From Chloroflexota bacterium (GTDB lineage: Bacteria > Chloroflexota > UBA6077), in assembly GCA_021806765.1 (NCBI GenBank), contig JAJZQR010000147.1, forward strand, positions 1 to 12,906: a stretch of 12,906 nucleotides of DNA. Direction: 5' to 3'. Every line of letters starts with the position of its first letter. Position 1 is the first letter of the stretch. Position numbers and translations under genes: made by a program. The notes beneath the pieces were generated by a model. It was not told the DNA's origin. It did no database searches and saw only the letters and a list, made by a program, of their open reading frames with translations. This document shows positions 6,041-12,307 of the stretch, piece after piece.

Positions 6041-7750
6041 ATGACAGAGCCACCCGCTCACGAATGGCCCCATCTCCACGAGCGGTACCCCCATGGCCGG
6101 CTGGGGCGCTATCGGGAGGTCATGCAAATCCTCGCCCGCCACGGCTTCGGCTGGCTGCTGGTCCAACTGGGCCTCACCCGCTTCGTGCCCCCTTTCCCGT
6201 GGGGACTGTTGGGCCGCGAGCCTCCCCCTTCCCATACCCAGGCCGAGCACCTCCGGCTAGCCCTGGAGGAGCTGGGGGTCACCTACATCAAGCTGGGGCA
6301 GATCCTCTCCACCCGGTCCGACCTCCTCCCGCCGGATTACGTGACCGAGCTGGCGAGGCTTCAGGACGCCGTCCCCCCCGAGCCGCTGGAGGTGATCGAG
6401 GCCCAGATTGAGCGGGAGCTGGGGAGTCCGCCTTCCACCATCTTCGACGAGTTCAACCCGGAACCGATCGGTTCCGCCTCCATCGGCCAGGTCCATTCGG
6501 CCTGCCTGAAAACGGGGGAGGAGGTGGTGATCAAGGTACAGCGCCCCGGAGTGGAGGCGCTGGTGGAGATGGACCTGGCCATCCTGAGGGACCTGGCCCG
6601 TGTGGCCTCGGGCAGGACCGAGTGGGGACGAATCTACGACCTGCCAGCCCTGGTGGACGAGTTTGCCATCACCCTCCGAGGGGAACTGAATTACCTGATG
6701 GAGGGGCAGAACGCCGACCGCATCCGGCACAACTTCCATGGCGATCCCCGGCTACGGGTGCCGGCCATCTACTGGGACTACACCACTCGCCAGGTCCTCA
6801 CCATGGAGCGGTTGGAGGGGATCAAGATCAACGACCTGCCGGCCCTGGAGGCAGCCGGGGTCGATCGGGAGAGACTGGCCGTCAGGGCTGCGCGGATAAC
6901 CCTCGAGATGATCCTGGAGCACGGCTTCTTCCACGCGGACCCCCATCCCGGCAATTTCCTGGTGATGGAGGGGGAGGTCATCGGCCTCCTGGACTACGGG
7001 ATGGTGGGCCGCCTGGACGATGCCACCCGGGATGGCCTCCTGTTCCTGCTGCTGGCCATATCGAACCAGGACCTGGACCGAGTGGTGGACCAGTTGACGG
7101 CCCTGGGCGTCACCGGCACCAACCCGCAGTTGGAGCGGCTGCGACACGACCTCAGCCACCTGCTCTCCCTCTACTGGGGCCTCCCCCTGAAGGAGATCGA
7201 CGTGAGCCGGATCCTGGAGGAGGCGCTGGCCATCACCCGCCGCCACCGGCTGAAGGTGCCCACCAATCTGGTGCTGCTCACCAAGACCATGGCCATGGAC
7301 GAGGGGCTGGCCCGCAGTCTCGATCCCGAGTTCAGCGCCGCCGAGGTTCTGAGCCCCTACGTGATACGGCTGATGTGGGAGCGATACCTGCCTCAGCATT
7401 GGGGGAGACGGCTGATCCAGACCCTCCTGGACCTGAGCCAGCTGGCCCCCACCCTGCCCCGACGCACCGACAGTCTGCTGACCCGTATCGAGCGGGGGAA
7501 CCTCTCCATCAACATGCACGTTCAGGACACCGAGCACGTCCTGAGCGTGCTGAACGGCATGGCCAGCCGCCTCGTTCTGGGGATGCTCGCCAGCGGCTTC
7601 GCCGTTTCCATCGCCCTGCTGCTCCAAATCTACTATACCGTGGGGTTCCGCTGGCTGATCATCGGCTGGCTGCTGGGGTTGGGCATGGCCTTCGTCGCCG
7701 CCCTGGGCCTCTGGCTCGTCCTCACCATCCTGCGTCGAGGCCAGCATTGA
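6041..7750 (+). CDS. ABC1/UbiB (AarF/ADCK) family atypical kinase-like membrane protein
   Basis: Member of the UbiB/COQ8 family, which acts at membranes in quinone or other isoprenoid-lipid homeostasis through ATP binding or hydrolysis. The 569-aa product shows the family hallmarks in order: KxGQ motif (YIKLGQ, Lys84-Gln87), the Ala-rich-loop equivalent GSASIGQVH (144-152), the Lys of VVIKVQRPG (Lys165), ELNYLMEGQN (Glu221), the hinge-like TMERLEGIKIND, the catalytic loop HADPHPGN (Asp300, Asn305) and the metal-binding LLDYGM (Asp318). Two hydrophobic segments at about 511-533 and 537-563 anchor the C-terminus. The frame is open upstream to 5459, but that part is a shadow of the DUF421 gene. 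The ATG at 6041 begins the recognisable protein, with only a weak GAGGA-like site before it. Whether it serves menaquinone or another lipid cannot be told from this window. Confidence 0.93.
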   Translation: MTEPPAHEWPHLHERYPHGRLGRYREVMQILARHGFGWLLVQLGLTRFVPPFPWGLLGREPPPSHTQAEHLRLALEELGVTYIKLGQILSTRSDLLPPDYVTELARLQDAVPPEPLEVIEAQIERELGSPPSTIFDEFNPEPIGSASIGQVHSACLKTGEEVVIKVQRPGVEALVEMDLAILRDLARVASGRTEWGRIYDLPALVDEFAITLRGELNYLMEGQNADRIRHNFHGDPRLRVPAIYWDYTTRQVLTMERLEGIKINDLPALEAAGVDRERLAVRAARITLEMILEHGFFHADPHPGNFLVMEGEVIGLLDYGMVGRLDDATRDGLLFLLLAISNQDLDRVVDQLTALGVTGTNPQLERLRHDLSHLLSLYWGLPLKEIDVSRILEEALAITRRHRLKVPTNLVLLTKTMAMDEGLARSLDPEFSAAEVLSPYVIRLMWERYLPQHWGRRLIQTLLDLSQLAPTLPRRTDSLLTRIERGNLSINMHVQDTEHVLSVLNGMASRLVLGMLASGFAVSIALLLQIYYTVGFRWLIIGWLLGLGMAFVAALGLWLVLTILRRGQH

Positions 7751-7775
7751 GGAGAGGTTCGTGGAGGCTGAGGTC

Positions 7776-7807
7776 TGTGGGCGGGTCCGAAATCGGACCC
7801 GCCCACA
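7776..7807. terminator. Strong hairpin between convergent genes
   Basis: A perfect 14-bp stem, TGTGGGCGGGTCCG (7776-7789) with CGGACCCGCCCACA (7794-7807) and loop AAAT, sits 25 nt after the UbiB-family stop and 22 nt beyond the end of the converging lipoprotein gene. Its position argues for a bidirectional transcription end. No T-run follows on either strand, so it is a hairpin-only candidate. Confidence 0.6.
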
Positions 7808-7829
7808 CATCTGCAATCCCGGAAACCCG

Positions 7830-8969
7830 TTACGGCGTGGGTACTGGCGCAGCCATCGGCGGACCCTTTGTCGGAACCATCGGCGCAGCCGGTGTCGGAG
7901 CTACTGTCTCAGCCACCGTCGGGGCTACCGTCGCAGCTACCGTCGCGGCTACCGTCGGGGCTACCGTCGCAGCTACCGTCGGAGCTACTGTCGCAGCCAC
8001 CGTCGGAGCTACCGTTGGAGCTACTGTCGCAGCTACCGTCGCGGCCGCCGTCGGTGCTACTGTCGCAGCCGATGTCGGTGCTACTGTCGCAGCCGGCGTC
8101 GTGGTCGTCGGCGGCACCGTGGTTGGCCCCAGGGTCGGCGTGGTGGACAGGGTCGGTAGCACCGTTTGATTCGGAGCTACGGTGGGCACCGAACCGATAT
8201 CCATCCGGATGCGAGTCCTCATTACCTGCTCCAGGTCGGCCATCGCCTGTGCCATGCTACCTGTCAGGTTCTCCAGTTCGGAGGTTGACAGCTGACCCAA
8301 CTGCTGGCGGATGCTCACCAGCATCTGGTTCATCTGATCGAGAATGTTGGTAATGTCCGCGTAAGTGGGTTGGTCATTGGCCAGAGTCATCTCTTGCTGG
8401 CGCAACTGCTGGATAGCTGCCATCATCTGCAGGGCGCTCATCATGCCCGGCGTGGGCGTGGCCTGCATCGTAGCGCCAGGAGTCACAGTCCCCGGAGTCG
8501 TCGCAGCCGACACCTGGCTGGCGTACGTTTGCACGACCTGGGACATCCCCATGGTTATGTCGGACATCATGCCTAGCGCCTGATCCTGCTCCTGCGGAGT
8601 CATCAAAGAGACCTCCTGGCTGAACCGGAGCATCAGGTCACTGGCGTCCTGAACCATCGCGAGCAGTTGAACGGCGGTGGGGCTATTGCCGGCCAGGATC
8701 TGAAGCTGCTGATTCAACTGGGCCATATCGCGCAGGGTCAGCTGAACCCGAATCGGTCCAGGCGTGCCAGCCATCATGGTCGCTATCGCCGTGGCCCTGG
8801 CACCCTGCACCTGACCCCCGGGGGCCATCGTCCCCTGTCCCGACGAAGAGAGGCCGTACTGCTCTAGTGACCTGGAATCGGTCGAGACGGCTGGAGAGGA
8901 ACAAGCCGCCACCAGCAGTCCCACGGCCACCCCTAGCGCCAACAGAGGGGCTGTCGCCACTCGTCTCAT
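7830..8969 (-). CDS. Lipoprotein with two related helical segments and an Ala/Thr/Val/Pro repeat tail
   Basis: Function not recognised. The 379-aa product has a lipoprotein signal (MRR, hydrophobic run, LLVAAC with Cys23). A first Gln/Met-rich helical segment spans about 75-155, a Thr/Pro/Gly linker 156-175, and a second helical segment 176-258; these two look like divergent copies of one unit at an offset of 103 residues. A low-complexity tail (about 259-379) is built from four-residue ATVA and PTVA units. It is probably an exported surface protein whose tail spans the envelope or carries O-linked sugars, which is inference. The ATG at 8967-8969 follows GGAGG on the minus strand with good spacing. 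It is monocistronic, convergent with the UbiB-family gene and divergent from gap. The tail is the kind of sequence that varies in length between strains. Confidence 0.8.
   Translation of the reverse strand: MRRVATAPLLALGVAVGLLVAACSSPAVSTDSRSLEQYGLSSSGQGTMAPGGQVQGARATAIATMMAGTPGPIRVQLTLRDMAQLNQQLQILAGNSPTAVQLLAMVQDASDLMLRFSQEVSLMTPQEQDQALGMMSDITMGMSQVVQTYASQVSAATTPGTVTPGATMQATPTPGMMSALQMMAAIQQLRQQEMTLANDQPTYADITNILDQMNQMLVSIRQQLGQLSTSELENLTGSMAQAMADLEQVMRTRIRMDIGSVPTVAPNQTVLPTLSTTPTLGPTTVPPTTTTPAATVAPTSAATVAPTAAATVAATVAPTVAPTVAATVAPTVAATVAPTVAATVAATVAPTVAETVAPTPAAPMVPTKGPPMAAPVPTP
7893..8106. repeat. 12-nt degenerate tandem repeat coding for the lipoprotein tail
   Basis: On the plus strand, units such as GTCGCAGCTACC, GTCGGAGCTACT and GTCGCGGCTACC recur in a strict 12-nt register for about 200 bp. 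Read on the minus strand they give the Ala-Thr-Val-Ala / Pro-Thr-Val-Ala pattern. The third position of units differs often (ACC/ACT, GCA/GGA/GCG), so the array is old or has been shuffled rather than freshly expanded. Shorter variants with GTGCT and GCCGATGTC mark its edge at about 8040-8106. Confidence 0.85.
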
Positions 8970-9010
8970 TCTGTCCTCCTACTTCATTTCCTTTCCGTGG
9001 TCTTAGCCTG

Positions 9011-9040
9011 GATATAGCTATCTTTAGTCCGCATAGCCAA
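9011..9040 (-). promoter_or_regulatory. Candidate promoter of the lipoprotein gene
   Basis: On the minus strand TTGGCT (9035-9040) and TATATC (9011-9016) are 18 nt apart and about 42 nt upstream of the ATG. Both are 4/6 matches to the sigma-70 consensus. The -35 lies in the loop of the 8-bp inverted repeat at 9027-9050, so a regulator bound there would affect it. Confidence 0.35.
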
Positions 9041-9050
9041 TGATGCGGAC
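9027..9050. repeat. 8-bp inverted repeat in the divergent lipoprotein/gap region
   Basis: GTCCGCAT (9027-9034) and ATGCGGAC (9043-9050) are perfect complements around an 8-nt centre, AGCCAATG. It could be an operator for either gene or the first hairpin of the gap leader. Confidence 0.5.
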
Positions 9051-9066
9051 CGCCGCGCACCGTGGC

Positions 9067-9088
9067 AAGAAGCGGGCCGCTTCTTTTT
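9067..9088 (+). terminator. Terminator-like hairpin upstream of gap (possible attenuator)
   Basis: AAGAAGC (9067-9073), loop GGGCC, GCTTCTT (9079-9085) and a T-run to 9088 have the form of an intrinsic terminator on the plus strand. No plus-strand gene ends upstream: the nearest, the UbiB-family gene, stops 1.3 kb away with its own hairpin. Control of read-through into gap, 80 nt downstream, is therefore the simplest reading. Confidence 0.45.
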
Positions 9089-9167
9089 CCCCTGGCAACC
9101 ATGGCATGGCCTGTGCTGCCTGCGATCCTCCCTTCTACCATTGCCTGAATAACGAGGAGGTGGCACC

Positions 9168-10343
9168 ATGACGAACCGCAAGGTGAGAGTGGGAGTAAAC
9201 GGGTACGGAGTGATCGGCAAGAGGGTGGCCGACGCCGTGGCGGTGCAGGACGACATGCAGTTGGTAGGAGTTGCCGACGTAGCCCGCGACTACCGGATTC
9301 GGGTGGCTGCCGAGCGGGGCTACCCTATCTACGCAGCCCTGCCTCACATGCGGTTCTCCATGGAGGAAGCCGGAATCCCCGTGGTGGGCACCCTGGATGA
9401 CCTCCTGCGAGAGGTAGACGTCATAGTGGACTGCACCCCCAAGGGGATCGGATCCAGTAACAAGCCGCGGTACGACGGGGCGGGGGTGAAGGCCATCTGG
9501 CAAGGAGGAGAGAAGCATCAGTTGACCGGGCTCTCCTTCGTTGCCCAGATCGACTACGTCGAGGCGCTCAACCAGAGGTACGCTCGGGTGGTCTCCTGCA
9601 ACACCACCGGTCTCTGCCGGGTGGTTGGCGCCCTGTATCGACGAGGGTGGGTGAAGCGAGCCCGAGCCGTGTTGATGCGCCGGGGAACCGATCCCTGGGA
9701 AAGTCACCAGAGTGGCATGATCAACACCGCCATTCCCGAGACCAAGGTGCCCAGCCACCAGGGGCCAGACGCTCAGACGGTCATCCCGGGCCTGGACATC
9801 ACCACCATGGCCGGGGCGGGCCCCTACGACCTGAGCCACCTCCACTTTGCGATGGTGGAGACCACCAGGTCGGTGAGCGTGGAGGAGTTGAGGCAGGCGC
9901 TGTGGGAGGAACCCCGGGTGGCTTTCGTCCACGGCTCCGACGGTCTGGTGGCCCTCAACTCCGTCATCGAACTGATGCGCGACCTGCGGCGCCCCCGCAA
10001 CGACATGTGGGAAGTGGCCGTGTGGGAGGATGCCTTAGCTTCGGACGGGCGGGAGGTGTACATCACCTTCCAGGTACACAGCGAGGCGGTGTCGATACCG
10101 GAAAACGTCGACTGCATTCGCGCCATGACCGGCATCGAGACCGACGCAGCCAGATCGATCGAGAAGACCAACCGGGCGATGGGCATCGTGAAGAACTTCC
10201 TGCCCGCAACCATTCGGGAGGAGGCAATGGCCCCAACCCTGGCGGAAGCCTTCAGCTCCATGCGCAGCCGCTTCATGGAGGAGAGCTTCAAGGGGTCCGA
10301 AGAGCCGGCCGAGCCTGAACCGACCTCAGACCAGCAGGGGTAA
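9168..10343 (+). CDS. gap: Type II (archaeal-type) glyceraldehyde-3-phosphate dehydrogenase
   Basis: Cytosolic enzyme that interconverts glyceraldehyde 3-phosphate and 1,3-bisphosphoglycerate with NAD(P). It belongs to the archaeal-type GAPDH family rather than the usual bacterial GapA family. Evidence: Rossmann start VRVGVNGYGVIGKRVADAV (residues 6-24), DCTPKGIGSSNKPRY (88-102), GVKAIWQGGEKH (106-117), the catalytic SCNTTGLCR with Cys144 (143-151), RRGTDPWE, and VPSHQGPDAQTVIPGLDITT (194-213), with His224/His226 in the region of the catalytic histidine. At 391 aa it exceeds the roughly 335-340 aa of archaeal enzymes; the excess is mainly a C-terminal extension ending EEPAEPEPTSDQQG, probably disordered. 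The ATG at 9168 follows GAGGAGGT with 7-nt spacing. It stands alone, with a terminator-like leader upstream and no other glycolytic gene nearby. Whether it works in glycolysis or gluconeogenesis is not visible. Confidence 0.92.
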   Translation: MTNRKVRVGVNGYGVIGKRVADAVAVQDDMQLVGVADVARDYRIRVAAERGYPIYAALPHMRFSMEEAGIPVVGTLDDLLREVDVIVDCTPKGIGSSNKPRYDGAGVKAIWQGGEKHQLTGLSFVAQIDYVEALNQRYARVVSCNTTGLCRVVGALYRRGWVKRARAVLMRRGTDPWESHQSGMINTAIPETKVPSHQGPDAQTVIPGLDITTMAGAGPYDLSHLHFAMVETTRSVSVEELRQALWEEPRVAFVHGSDGLVALNSVIELMRDLRRPRNDMWEVAVWEDALASDGREVYITFQVHSEAVSIPENVDCIRAMTGIETDAARSIEKTNRAMGIVKNFLPATIREEAMAPTLAEAFSSMRSRFMEESFKGSEEPAEPEPTSDQQG

Positions 10344-10368
10344 CACAGCCACCTGAGGGCCCAGGCTG

Positions 10369-10377
10369 TGGTATCAT
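10369..10377 (+). promoter_or_regulatory. Candidate extended -10 promoter for the GGR-family gene
   Basis: TGGTATCAT matches an extended -10 (TG-n-TATAAT, 5/6 in the hexamer) just after gap. No convincing -35 is present at 16-18 nt, which extended -10 promoters tolerate. It would give a leader of about 75 nt. Confidence 0.3.
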
Positions 10378-10420
10378 TAACATCCAACCTCCTTTTCCGG
10401 CCTTCACTCCTTGCCCGAGG

Positions 10421-10450
10421 CTGAAAGCCGAAGGCTGATCGCTGATCGCT
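10421..10450. repeat. GCTGATC-type short tandem repeat upstream of the GGR-family gene
   Basis: CTGAAAGCCGAAGGCTGA runs directly into GCTGATC units repeated every 7 nt (from about 10434 to 10450). The unit resembles the AGCTGAT-type heptad repeats that, from memory, occur between genes in many GC-rich environmental genomes. It lies wholly upstream of the preferred ATG. Confidence 0.5.
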
Positions 10451-10458
10451 GTGTGCAG

Positions 10459-11589
10459 ATGCCCCGCTACTACGATGCTATCGTCATAGGCGCCGGACCG
10501 GCCGGAGCTACCGCAGCCCTGACGCTGGCGGGGGCGGGGCTCTCCGTGCTGCTGATGGAGAAGGAGCGGCTTCCGCGAGACAAGCCGTGCGGGGGTGGCC
10601 TCACCCCAAAAGCCCGTCGTCTCCTTCCGGCTCCCGTTGAGGATCTGGTGCTGAACCGAGCCACCTCGGTTCAGGTCAGGTTCGGCAGCCGGTTGTCCAC
10701 CCGATTCCGGGCCAGGGAAGCCGCCATCTGGATGGTGCGCCGAAGGGATCTGGATCTCCGGCTGGTCGAGACCGCAGCCCGCCGCGGAGTCGAGGTTCAC
10801 GAGGGCGAGGTCTTCCGATCCCTGGAGTCGGGAGATGAGGTACGGGTGAACTCCGCAGGGGGGCACTATCGGGCTCGGGTGGCGATCGGGGCCGACGGCG
10901 CTGAGAGCCGGGTAGCTGTCTGCCTGGGCATGCCCCGGGCCCGGCGGTGGATGGTAGCCCTGGAGGCCGAAGGTGAGGTGGCGGGAGACCCCCTGGCAGG
11001 AGAGGCCATCGTGGACCTGGGAGTCCCGAGTGGCTACGCGTGGGTTTTCCCCAAGGGAGGGTTCTACAACGTGGGTATCGGGAGCTTCCTTCCCGAGACC
11101 GCCCGCGAACTGAGATCGAGATTCGATCGTTTCGCAGAGGGACTGCATCTGCCCAGTTCCGAACCTCTGGTTCCGGTGGGGCACCGGATCCCGGTGGGGC
11201 TCACTGCGAGCCCTCTGCACCGGGGGAACGTCCTGCTGGCGGGCGACGCGGCGGGGGTGGCCGATCCCTTCTTCGCCGAGGGTATCCCCCACTCGCTGCT
11301 CACGGGCCGTCTGGCCGCCGAGACGACGATCGATTACCTGGCCGGGCGGACCAGGGATCTATCGCCCTACACCCGGCGGGTCAGGGACGCCCTGGGAAGG
11401 GAGGCCAGGCTGTGGCGTATCACCGCCGCCCTGGTGTATCGCGCGCCCGCCCTTTGCCTGCGAGTCCTGGCCTCCAGCGGGTGGCTGCAGTCCCGAGTAG
11501 AGAGAGCCATAGCCGGGGAGGTCCGCCTTTGCCAGCGGTGGTGCCGGGCGGACCGATCAAAGGGGGTGCAGGATGACAGGGCACTGTAG
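10459..11589 (+). CDS. Geranylgeranyl reductase family FAD-dependent oxidoreductase
   Basis: Flavoprotein of the GGR/digeranylgeranylglycerophospholipid-reductase family, which reduces double bonds of polyprenyl chains on lipids, chlorophyll precursors or quinones. The 376-aa product shows the FAD-binding YYDAIVIGAGPAGATAA (4-20), Glu34 after the second strand, the family-specific DKPCGGGLTPKA (41-52), GADGAESRV (144-152), YAWVFPKGGFYNVGIG (193-208) and GDAAGVADPFFAEGI (262-276). Typical members have Gly-Phe-x-x-Pro-x-x-Gly-Glu-Gly here; this protein reads AGVADPFFAEGI, so it is a divergent member. The open frame extends to a TTG at 10411, but that segment is encoded by a short tandem repeat and has no family similarity. 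I chose the ATG at 10459, although neither start has a clear Shine-Dalgarno. The natural substrate (menaquinone chain, carotenoid-like or membrane lipid) is unknown. Confidence 0.88.
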   Translation: MPRYYDAIVIGAGPAGATAALTLAGAGLSVLLMEKERLPRDKPCGGGLTPKARRLLPAPVEDLVLNRATSVQVRFGSRLSTRFRAREAAIWMVRRRDLDLRLVETAARRGVEVHEGEVFRSLESGDEVRVNSAGGHYRARVAIGADGAESRVAVCLGMPRARRWMVALEAEGEVAGDPLAGEAIVDLGVPSGYAWVFPKGGFYNVGIGSFLPETARELRSRFDRFAEGLHLPSSEPLVPVGHRIPVGLTASPLHRGNVLLAGDAAGVADPFFAEGIPHSLLTGRLAAETTIDYLAGRTRDLSPYTRRVRDALGREARLWRITAALVYRAPALCLRVLASSGWLQSRVERAIAGEVRLCQRWCRADRSKGVQDDRAL

Positions 11590-11687
11590 GCAGAACAGGA
11601 CTAAAGTAGTTAGCCCCTCTTGCCGATTATTAGTAGTGAAGAGTGCGGCCCAGCCCCGCTACGTAGGGCAGGAACTGGAGCCAGGAG

Positions 11688-12050
11688 TTGAAAAGCAGCA
11701 GGCCCGTCCTGGTCGTGGACGACGATCCCTTCATCCTAGAGTTCCTGAAAGCGGTCCTGGAAGCTTCCGGCTACCCGGTGATGACGGCATCGGACGGTCG
11801 GGAGGCACTGCAGCGCCTCGAATCCAGCCGCCCCGGCCTAATCTTGCTGGACATGGCGATGCCGGTCCTGGATGGCGTCGGGTTCCTTCAGGAGATGCGG
11901 CGCATTCCAGACTGGAATGCGCCGGTGGTGGTAATGACCGCCATGGACGATGCCCGGCGATTGGCGCGCGACCTGGGCACCGAAGGCTGGCTACAGAAAC
12001 CCTTCGACCTGGATGCCCTCTTGGACGTGGTCCAGCAACTGACCAGGTGA
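11688..12050 (+). CDS. Stand-alone response-regulator receiver protein (CheY-like)
   Basis: Single receiver domain of 120 aa with no output domain; such proteins relay phosphate or bind a partner. Visible features: acidic cluster VVDDDP (Asp11-13), phospho-acceptor Asp55 in LILLDMAMPVLDG, Thr84 in VVMTAMDD, and Lys104 in LQKPFD. The start is TTG at 11688, with GGAG (11677-11680) 7 nt upstream; no ATG or GTG precedes the first beta strand, so a rare TTG start is needed to keep VLVVDDD intact. No histidine kinase or methyl-accepting protein gene lies in the window, so its partner is unknown. It is 98 nt from the GGR-family gene and 13 nt before the candidate accD promoter, so it may be its own unit. 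Confidence 0.9.
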   Translation: MKSSRPVLVVDDDPFILEFLKAVLEASGYPVMTASDGREALQRLESSRPGLILLDMAMPVLDGVGFLQEMRRIPDWNAPVVVMTAMDDARRLARDLGTEGWLQKPFDLDALLDVVQQLTR

Positions 12051-12062
12051 CCCTCCCTTCCG

Positions 12063-12091
12063 TTGCCCCTCCTTATCCTCTATGTTAGACT
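12063..12091 (+). promoter_or_regulatory. Candidate accD promoter
   Basis: TTGCCC (12063-12068) and TAGACT (12086-12091) are 17 nt apart; each matches 4/6 of the consensus. It begins 13 nt after the receiver gene and would create an accD leader of about 210 nt. Confidence 0.3.
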
Positions 12092-12129
12092 TACTGTCGG
12101 TCCAAAGGGCCCTGATCTCCTACGATTTC

Positions 12130-12200
12130 CTTCCTCGGCGTGATGCCGGCCCCTGTCCGGCTGATGGTACCGGTGGAGATGGGGACCCGGGCCGAGGAAG
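12130..12200 (+). promoter_or_regulatory. Foldable leader of accD (10-bp closing stem with inner hairpins)
   Basis: CTTCCTCGGC (12130-12139) pairs perfectly with GCCGAGGAAG (12191-12200). Inside is GCCGG (12145-12149) with CCGGC (12157-12161), and a weaker CCGG/CCGG pair (12170-12173 with 12187-12190). The result is a junction-like fold in the untranslated region. A further hairpin, CCCGA (12242-12246) with TCGGG (12271-12275), lies closer to the start codon. I recognise no known riboswitch class. Confidence 0.35.
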
Positions 12201-12307
12201 CTCTGATTGATCTTGCTGGAACTGGCGACACCAACTCGGAGCCCGAAGAGAGCCACTGAGCTTCTGCCCCTCGGGTTCCCACCTACTCCCCTGGTTGAGC
12301 AGACAAA

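Noticed and set aside
5459..7750. A 763-residue fusion protein extending the UbiB-family protein upstream
   Set aside because: The first 194 codons overlap the DUF421 gene in another frame and are Gly/Ala/Arg-rich; the recognisable protein begins at the ATG at 6041.
7893..8106. CRISPR-like array
   Set aside because: Units are 12 nt, contiguous without spacers and in frame with the lipoprotein gene.
12241..12275. Cobalamin riboswitch suggested by a GCCACTG string before accD
   Set aside because: The rest of the B12-box and core sequence is missing; a single heptamer is not enough.
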